DNA of 26,885 nt from contig DASSKA010000051.1 in NCBI GenBank assembly GCA_035690905.1, positions 1-26,885 on the forward strand, read 5' to 3'. Below are positions 23,592-26,885 of the stretch, one piece after another (the stretch's first letter is position 1; each line of letters starts with the position of its first letter). The position numbers and the translations under genes are program-made. The stretch comes from DASSKA01 sp035690905 (GTDB lineage Bacteria; Actinomycetota; Actinomycetes; Propionibacteriales; Nocardioidaceae). Under the pieces are notes generated by a model, which did no database searches, had not been told where the DNA came from, and saw only the letters and a program-made list of their open reading frames with translations.

Positions 23592-23873
23592 TCAGGTCTC
23601 GGTGTCGGCCTCGGGCTCCACGTCCTCGCAGGTGAGCAGGTCCGCGTTGATCTCGCGCAGCGCGATCGACAGGGGCTTCTCCTGCACGTGGGTGTCCACG
23701 AGGGGTCCGACGTACTCCAGCAGGCCCTCGCCGAGCTGGGAGTAGTAGGCGTTGATCTGACGGGCGCGCTTGGCGCTGTACAGCACCAGCTTGTACTTCG
23801 AGTCGGTCTTGGTCAGCAGCTCGTCGATGGGAGGGTTGGTGATTCCCTCGGCAACGGGGACGGTTCCGGCCAC
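23592..23873 (-). CDS. rpoZ: RNA polymerase omega subunit
   Basis: A 93-residue omega subunit that helps fold and latch the beta-prime subunit. The family region is PPIDELLTKTDSKYKLV (about 14-30) followed by AKRARQINAYYSQLGEG; the insert EYVGPLVDTHVQEKPLSIALREI is typical of actinobacteria. The start is GTG at 23873 with GAGG about 11 nt upstream. It lies 13 nt after gmk; the gmk-rpoZ pair is widely conserved and links GMP/ppGpp metabolism with the polymerase. Confidence 0.97.
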   Translation of the reverse strand: MAGTVPVAEGITNPPIDELLTKTDSKYKLVLYSAKRARQINAYYSQLGEGLLEYVGPLVDTHVQEKPLSIALREINADLLTCEDVEPEADTET

Positions 23874-23886
23874 GCTTGGTTCAGCC

Positions 23887-24498
23887 TCACAAGGATCGGG
23901 GGTGCGGACCTTTGATGCCGATCCGCGGATTCTGCATCAAGGCTACCAACTGTTCGCTCGCGACGTGCACTTCGGTGTTCACCACCGTGACGTCGAACCA
24001 CTCCTCCGCCGCCAGCTCCTCCCGAGCGGTCTCGAGGCGCCGGCCCCGTTCCTCGGCCGACTCGGTCCCTCGGGTCTCCAGCCGCCGGACGAGCTCCGCC
24101 CACGACGGCGGCTTGAGGAAGACGAACAGGGCGTCAGGCAGGCTGGCGCGCACTTGCCGCGCCCCCTGCAGGTCGATCTCCAGCAGCGCCAGCCGGCCCG
24201 CGACCAGGGCCTCCTCCACCGGCTTGCGGGGGGTGCCGTAGCGGGCCGCCTTGTGGATCACCGCCCACTCCAGCAGCTGGCCGTCTGCCACGAGCCGGTC
24301 GAACTCGGCGTCGTCGACGAACCAGTAGTCGCGGCCGTCCACCTCGTTGGGCCGCGGCCGGCGGGTGGTCACCGACACCGAGATCCACACCTCGGGGTGG
24401 TTGCGCCGGATGTCGGCCGCGACGGTGCCCTTGCCCACCGCGGTAGGCCCGGCCAGGACGGTGAGCCGCGTGCGCGACGGCGATGGATCCTCAGCCAC
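23887..24498 (-). CDS. gmk: Guanylate kinase
   Basis: A 203-residue kinase converting GMP to GDP with ATP. The P-loop is GPTAVGKGT (17-25), the GMP-binding segment is SVTTRRPRPNEVDGRDYWFV (about 42-61), and the lid region includes RLETRGTESAEERGRRL. The start is GTG at 24498, 8 bases inside the end of mihF, so the two are translationally coupled. There is no sign of damage. Confidence 0.97.
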   Translation of the reverse strand: MAEDPSPSRTRLTVLAGPTAVGKGTVAADIRRNHPEVWISVSVTTRRPRPNEVDGRDYWFVDDAEFDRLVADGQLLEWAVIHKAARYGTPRKPVEEALVAGRLALLEIDLQGARQVRASLPDALFVFLKPPSWAELVRRLETRGTESAEERGRRLETAREELAAEEWFDVTVVNTEVHVASEQLVALMQNPRIGIKGPHPRSL

Positions 24499-24811
24499 GC
24501 GACCCGAACTCGCGCTCGAGCGCGGCAGTCTGGTTGGCTCCGAGGCCGCGCACCCGGCGGGTCTCGGAGATGCCGAGACGGTCCATCATCTGCTTGGCGC
24601 GCACCTTGCCCATGCCCGGCATGGAGGCGAGCAGGTCGATCACCCGCATCTTGCCGATGACCTCGTTCTCCTGGCCCTGCTTGAGCACCTCGACGATCGA
24701 GGCGCCGGAGTGCTTGAGCCGGTTCTTCACCTCGGCCCGCTCACGCCGGGAGGCGGCTGCCTTCTCCAGGTTCGCCTGGCGTTGTTCGGGAGTGAGCCGC
24801 GGCAGAACCAC
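24491..24811 (-). CDS. mihF: Mycobacterial-type integration host factor (nucleoid protein)
   Basis: A 106-residue DNA-binding protein of the actinobacterial mIHF/sIHF family, which compacts DNA and is needed for phage L5 integration in mycobacteria. An N-terminal basic helix (EKAAASRRERAEVKNRLK) precedes the helix-two-turn-helix ASMPGMGKVRAKQMMDRLGI (62-81). The GTG at 24811 has GAGG 8 nt upstream and gives the usual VLPRLTPEQR start; the longer open frame upstream crosses the promoter region and is rejected. The 82-bp leader contains a 7-bp-stem hairpin at 24836-24861. Confidence 0.95.
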   Translation of the reverse strand: MVLPRLTPEQRQANLEKAAASRRERAEVKNRLKHSGASIVEVLKQGQENEVIGKMRVIDLLASMPGMGKVRAKQMMDRLGISETRRVRGLGANQTAALEREFGSRG

Positions 24812-24890
24812 TGTGCAGACCTCGCCATCGGTGTTGGGTGCGGAAGCCCGGTCACGCACCCCGGGACGGAGAACATTGAGACAAGGCAGA

Positions 24891-24920
24891 AATCTAGTCA
24901 CCGAACCGTTCTGCCCGCAA
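24891..24920 (-). promoter_or_regulatory. Candidate promoter for mihF-gmk-rpoZ
   Basis: On the minus strand TTGCGG (24920-24915) and TAGATT (24896-24891) are 18 bp apart, a fair match to a primary-sigma promoter. The -10 box overlaps the pyrF stop codon. This would give mihF and the genes after it their own start, with an 80-nt leader holding the hairpin at 24836-24861. By-eye evidence only. Confidence 0.35.
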
Positions 24921-25760
24921 CGCGCCCTCGGGGCCCGGGTCTCGCAGCGCGGCAAACTGGTCGGTCAGCTGCTGGGCCGCGGTCCGCAGCGCGGAGCGGT
25001 CCGGCCCGGCTGCCAGGATCTGCCGCGAGCTGCTGGGCAGCACGTTGCGGATCACCGGGCCGAACAGGCGACGCACCTCTGCCACGGTGCCGCCCTGCGC
25101 ACCGATGCCCGGGACGAGCAGCGGGCCGTTGACGTCCAGGTTCTCGTCGACGTCCGCGATGGTGGCGCCCACCACCGCGCCGATCGAGCCCAGACCCGCG
25201 GCGTCGACGTTGAGCGAGGCGATCGCGTCCAGGATCGCCCCGGCCACGGACCGGCCGTCCTGCGTGATCGCTCGTTGCACCTGGGCGCCCTCCGGGTTGG
25301 AGGTCAGCGCGAGCACGAACACGCCCGCGTCGTTGGCCAGCGCGGTGGACACGATCGGGTCGAGAGAGCCCAAGCCCAGGAACGGCGAGGCGGTGATCGC
25401 GTCGACCGCGAGCGGCGAGTTGGGGTCGAGGTAGGCGTCGGCGTAGGCCTGCGCGGTGGAGCCGATGTCGCCGCGCTTGACGTCGAGCACGACGAGCGAA
25501 CCCATGCCGCGCAGCTCGGAGACCACCCGCTCGAGCACCGCGATGCCGCGCGAGCCGTGGCGCTCGAACAGCGCCGACTGCGGCTTGGTGACCGCCACGG
25601 TGCCGCCGAGCGCCTCGACGACGGTCTGGCAGAACCGCTCCAGGCCGAACGGGCTGTCGGTCAGCCCCCACGCGTCGAGCAGCGCCGGATGCGGGTCGAT
25701 GCCGACGCAGCAGGGCCCGCGGGTGTCCATGGCCTCCCGGAGCCGGGTCCCGAATGTCAT
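24894..25760 (-). CDS. pyrF: Orotidine 5'-phosphate decarboxylase (type 2)
   Basis: A 288-residue TIM-barrel enzyme for the last step of UMP synthesis. It is of the longer type 2 (mycobacterial/PyrF2) form: GIDPHPALLDAWG near 20-32, VTKPQSALFERHG near 57-69 and the catalytic DVKRGDIGST (93-102) with Lys95 and Asp98. The C-terminal phosphate-binding part is PGIGAQGGT. The ATG overlaps the pyrD stop (ATGA). All active-site motifs are intact, unlike those of its pyrD neighbour. Confidence 0.97.
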   Translation of the reverse strand: MTFGTRLREAMDTRGPCCVGIDPHPALLDAWGLTDSPFGLERFCQTVVEALGGTVAVTKPQSALFERHGSRGIAVLERVVSELRGMGSLVVLDVKRGDIGSTAQAYADAYLDPNSPLAVDAITASPFLGLGSLDPIVSTALANDAGVFVLALTSNPEGAQVQRAITQDGRSVAGAILDAIASLNVDAAGLGSIGAVVGATIADVDENLDVNGPLLVPGIGAQGGTVAEVRRLFGPVIRNVLPSSSRQILAAGPDRSALRTAAQQLTDQFAALRDPGPEGALRAERFGD

Positions 25761-26692
25761 CTACTCACTCCTTGTCCGTGCGCCGCACCGACGGCACGAG
25801 CGACACTTCCGATACCCAGCGTGCCGAGCTCGACACGCAGCTCCTCGACCACCCGCACCGGCGCCCCGGGGTCGCGCAGGGCGGCCGCGCCGACCTGCAC
25901 GGCACACGCGCCCGCCAGCAGCAGCTCTAGGGCGTCCCAGCCGGTGCGCACGCCCCCGACCCCGACGATCGGCACGTCGGGCATCGCCGCGTGCACCTGC
26001 CAGACCCCGTGCACGGCGACCGCGTGCACGGCCGGACCGGACACCGTTCCCGAGGACACCTTCGGCCTCAGGGTGGAGCGGTCGACCGCCATGCCCGGGA
26101 CCTGGCCGGAGACCACCACCGCGTCGGCGCCGGCCCCGACCACCGCGCGGGCCACGTCGACGAGGCCCGGCTGCCAGGCCAGCTTCGCCAGCACGGGAAT
26201 CCCCCGCGGGACGTCCCGGCGCACGACAGCCACCACCTTGCCGGCCTGGTAGGGGTCCTCCCCGAACCGCCGGTCCGGTGCCTCCCGGCCTGCAACGTCC
26301 AGGTTGACCTCGACCGCGCGCACCCCGGGGCTGTTGCCGACCCGCCGGGCCAGCTCGGCGTACTCCCCCAGCGTCCCGGCCGCGATCGACGCCACGGCCC
26401 GCGCGCCGCGCTGGGCGAGCCAGGGCAGGTCACCGGTCAGGAAGCCCTGGAGGCCCGCGTTCTGCAGGCCGGTGCGGTGCAGCACCCCGGACGGTGACTC
26501 CACCAGTCGCGGCCCGGGGGCACCGGCGCAGGGGTCGAGGGTCACCGATCCGGTTACGAAGGCACCCAGGTCGGACACCTCCAGGAAGGGGGCGAGCTCG
26601 CGGCCGCCGGCGCAGCCCGACGCGGTCATCACCGGGTTAGGCATCCGCAGGTCACCCACCGCGCAGGACAGGTCCACCTCGTCCAGGGTCAT
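25757..26692 (-). CDS. pyrD: PyrD-like dihydroorotate dehydrogenase family protein with altered active site
   Basis: A 311-residue flavoprotein of the class 1B dihydroorotate dehydrogenase family by overall sequence: NPVMTASGCAG (19-29), GLQNAGLQGFL (75-85), a conserved Lys170 in LAKLAW, and the FMN phosphate loops VGVGGVRTG (243-251) and AVQVGAA (264-270). Yet the canonical catalytic loop N-[IV]-SCPN reads NLDVAG (130-135) with no Cys. The usual INTL loop reads VSGQVPG (194-200), the MLNAIG Asn is His72, and the early KAT/KSV Lys is Gly48. It sits in the expected slot, coupled to pyrK and pyrF. It may be a paralogue with another substrate, or a scaffold for PyrK, rather than the working enzyme. 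The family call is firm; activity is doubtful. Confidence 0.85.
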   Translation of the reverse strand: MTLDEVDLSCAVGDLRMPNPVMTASGCAGGRELAPFLEVSDLGAFVTGSVTLDPCAGAPGPRLVESPSGVLHRTGLQNAGLQGFLTGDLPWLAQRGARAVASIAAGTLGEYAELARRVGNSPGVRAVEVNLDVAGREAPDRRFGEDPYQAGKVVAVVRRDVPRGIPVLAKLAWQPGLVDVARAVVGAGADAVVVSGQVPGMAVDRSTLRPKVSSGTVSGPAVHAVAVHGVWQVHAAMPDVPIVGVGGVRTGWDALELLLAGACAVQVGAAALRDPGAPVRVVEELRVELGTLGIGSVARAVGAAHGQGVSR

Positions 26693-26885
26693 CCGGCAGC
26701 TCCCCAGGTGTCCGCGGGCACCGTGCCGATGTCGTCCCAGCGGACCCGGTCACCGCGGAACACCGGCCCCTCGGTGCACGCGCGCACCATCCGGGTCAGC
26801 CCGTCCTCGCCGACCGCCGGCAGCACGCAGCCGTGGCAGAGCCCGGTGCCGCAGCCGTCGGGGGCCGGGACCGCCGTCTGGCTCC
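26689..26885 (-). CDS. pyrK: Dihydroorotate dehydrogenase electron-transfer subunit (C-terminal part)
   Basis: Only the last 65 codons are in the window; the gene starts beyond the right edge. The visible part holds the 2Fe-2S site of PyrK: CGTGLCHGC gives three cysteines in C-x4-C-x2-C spacing, and the fourth lies in RACTEGPVF, about 22 residues on. PyrK carries FAD and this cluster and passes electrons from PyrDB to NAD. The stop overlaps the pyrD ATG, so the two are coupled. The cluster ligands are intact although the partner PyrD has lost its own catalytic residues. Confidence 0.93.
   Translation of the reverse strand, partial: SQTAVPAPDGCGTGLCHGCVLPAVGEDGLTRMVRACTEGPVFRGDRVRWDDIGTVPADTWGAAG

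Noticed and set aside
1..26885. tRNA genes, insertion sequences, prophage or toxin-antitoxin genes
   Set aside because: No cloverleaf, transposase, integrase or typical toxin/antitoxin sequence was seen on either strand.

Overview
The window is high-GC DNA with dense ATGA/GTGA gene overlaps and many GTG starts. Most of it is a housekeeping block typical of Actinomycetota: pyrK-pyrD-pyrF-mihF-gmk-rpoZ-coaBC-metK-priA-def-fmt-rsmB-rpe, then ribD-ribE-ribM-ribBA-ribH-hisE-hisG. The mihF gene, a PriA without helicase motifs and an omega subunit beside gmk all point to an actinobacterium. Nocardioidaceae or a relative is my best guess, inferred from gene order only.

Left part (1-9021): an accessory catabolic cluster. 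On the minus strand a PucR-family regulator is followed by an NCS2 nucleobase permease and the medium (FAD), small (2Fe-2S) and large (molybdopterin) subunits of a xanthine dehydrogenase/CO dehydrogenase-family hydroxylase; the large subunit runs off the left edge. Divergent from the regulator is a tightly coupled trio matching E. coli AllH (YlbF), AllF (FdrA) and AllG (YlbE), the oxamate carbamoyltransferase of allantoin breakdown. Together this suggests a nucleobase/ureide nitrogen-scavenging island. The trio's usual partner, carbamate kinase, is not here. Similar TGGCA/TGCCA inverted repeats lie in the two regulatory gaps of this cluster.

Middle part (8987-15075): all minus strand. An FMN riboswitch precedes ribD-ribE-ribM-ribBA-ribH, which encodes riboflavin synthesis plus a PnuC-type riboflavin transporter. 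hisE, hisG and a small membrane PH-domain protein follow in the same direction. The leader between aptamer and ribD can fold so as to hide the ribD ribosome-binding site.

Right part (15076-26885): minus-strand genes for pentose phosphate (rpe), translation and rRNA modification (rsmB, fmt, def), replication restart (priA), S-adenosylmethionine (metK), coenzyme A (coaBC), RNA polymerase omega (rpoZ), GMP phosphorylation (gmk), the nucleoid protein mIHF and pyrimidine synthesis (pyrF, pyrD, pyrK). The one gap of about 300 bases, between metK and priA, holds a seven-copy direct-repeat array, a 17-bp-arm inverted repeat and a second palindrome. The most unexpected protein is the pyrD product, which keeps the dihydroorotate dehydrogenase fold signatures but has lost nearly every canonical orotate-binding and catalytic residue.
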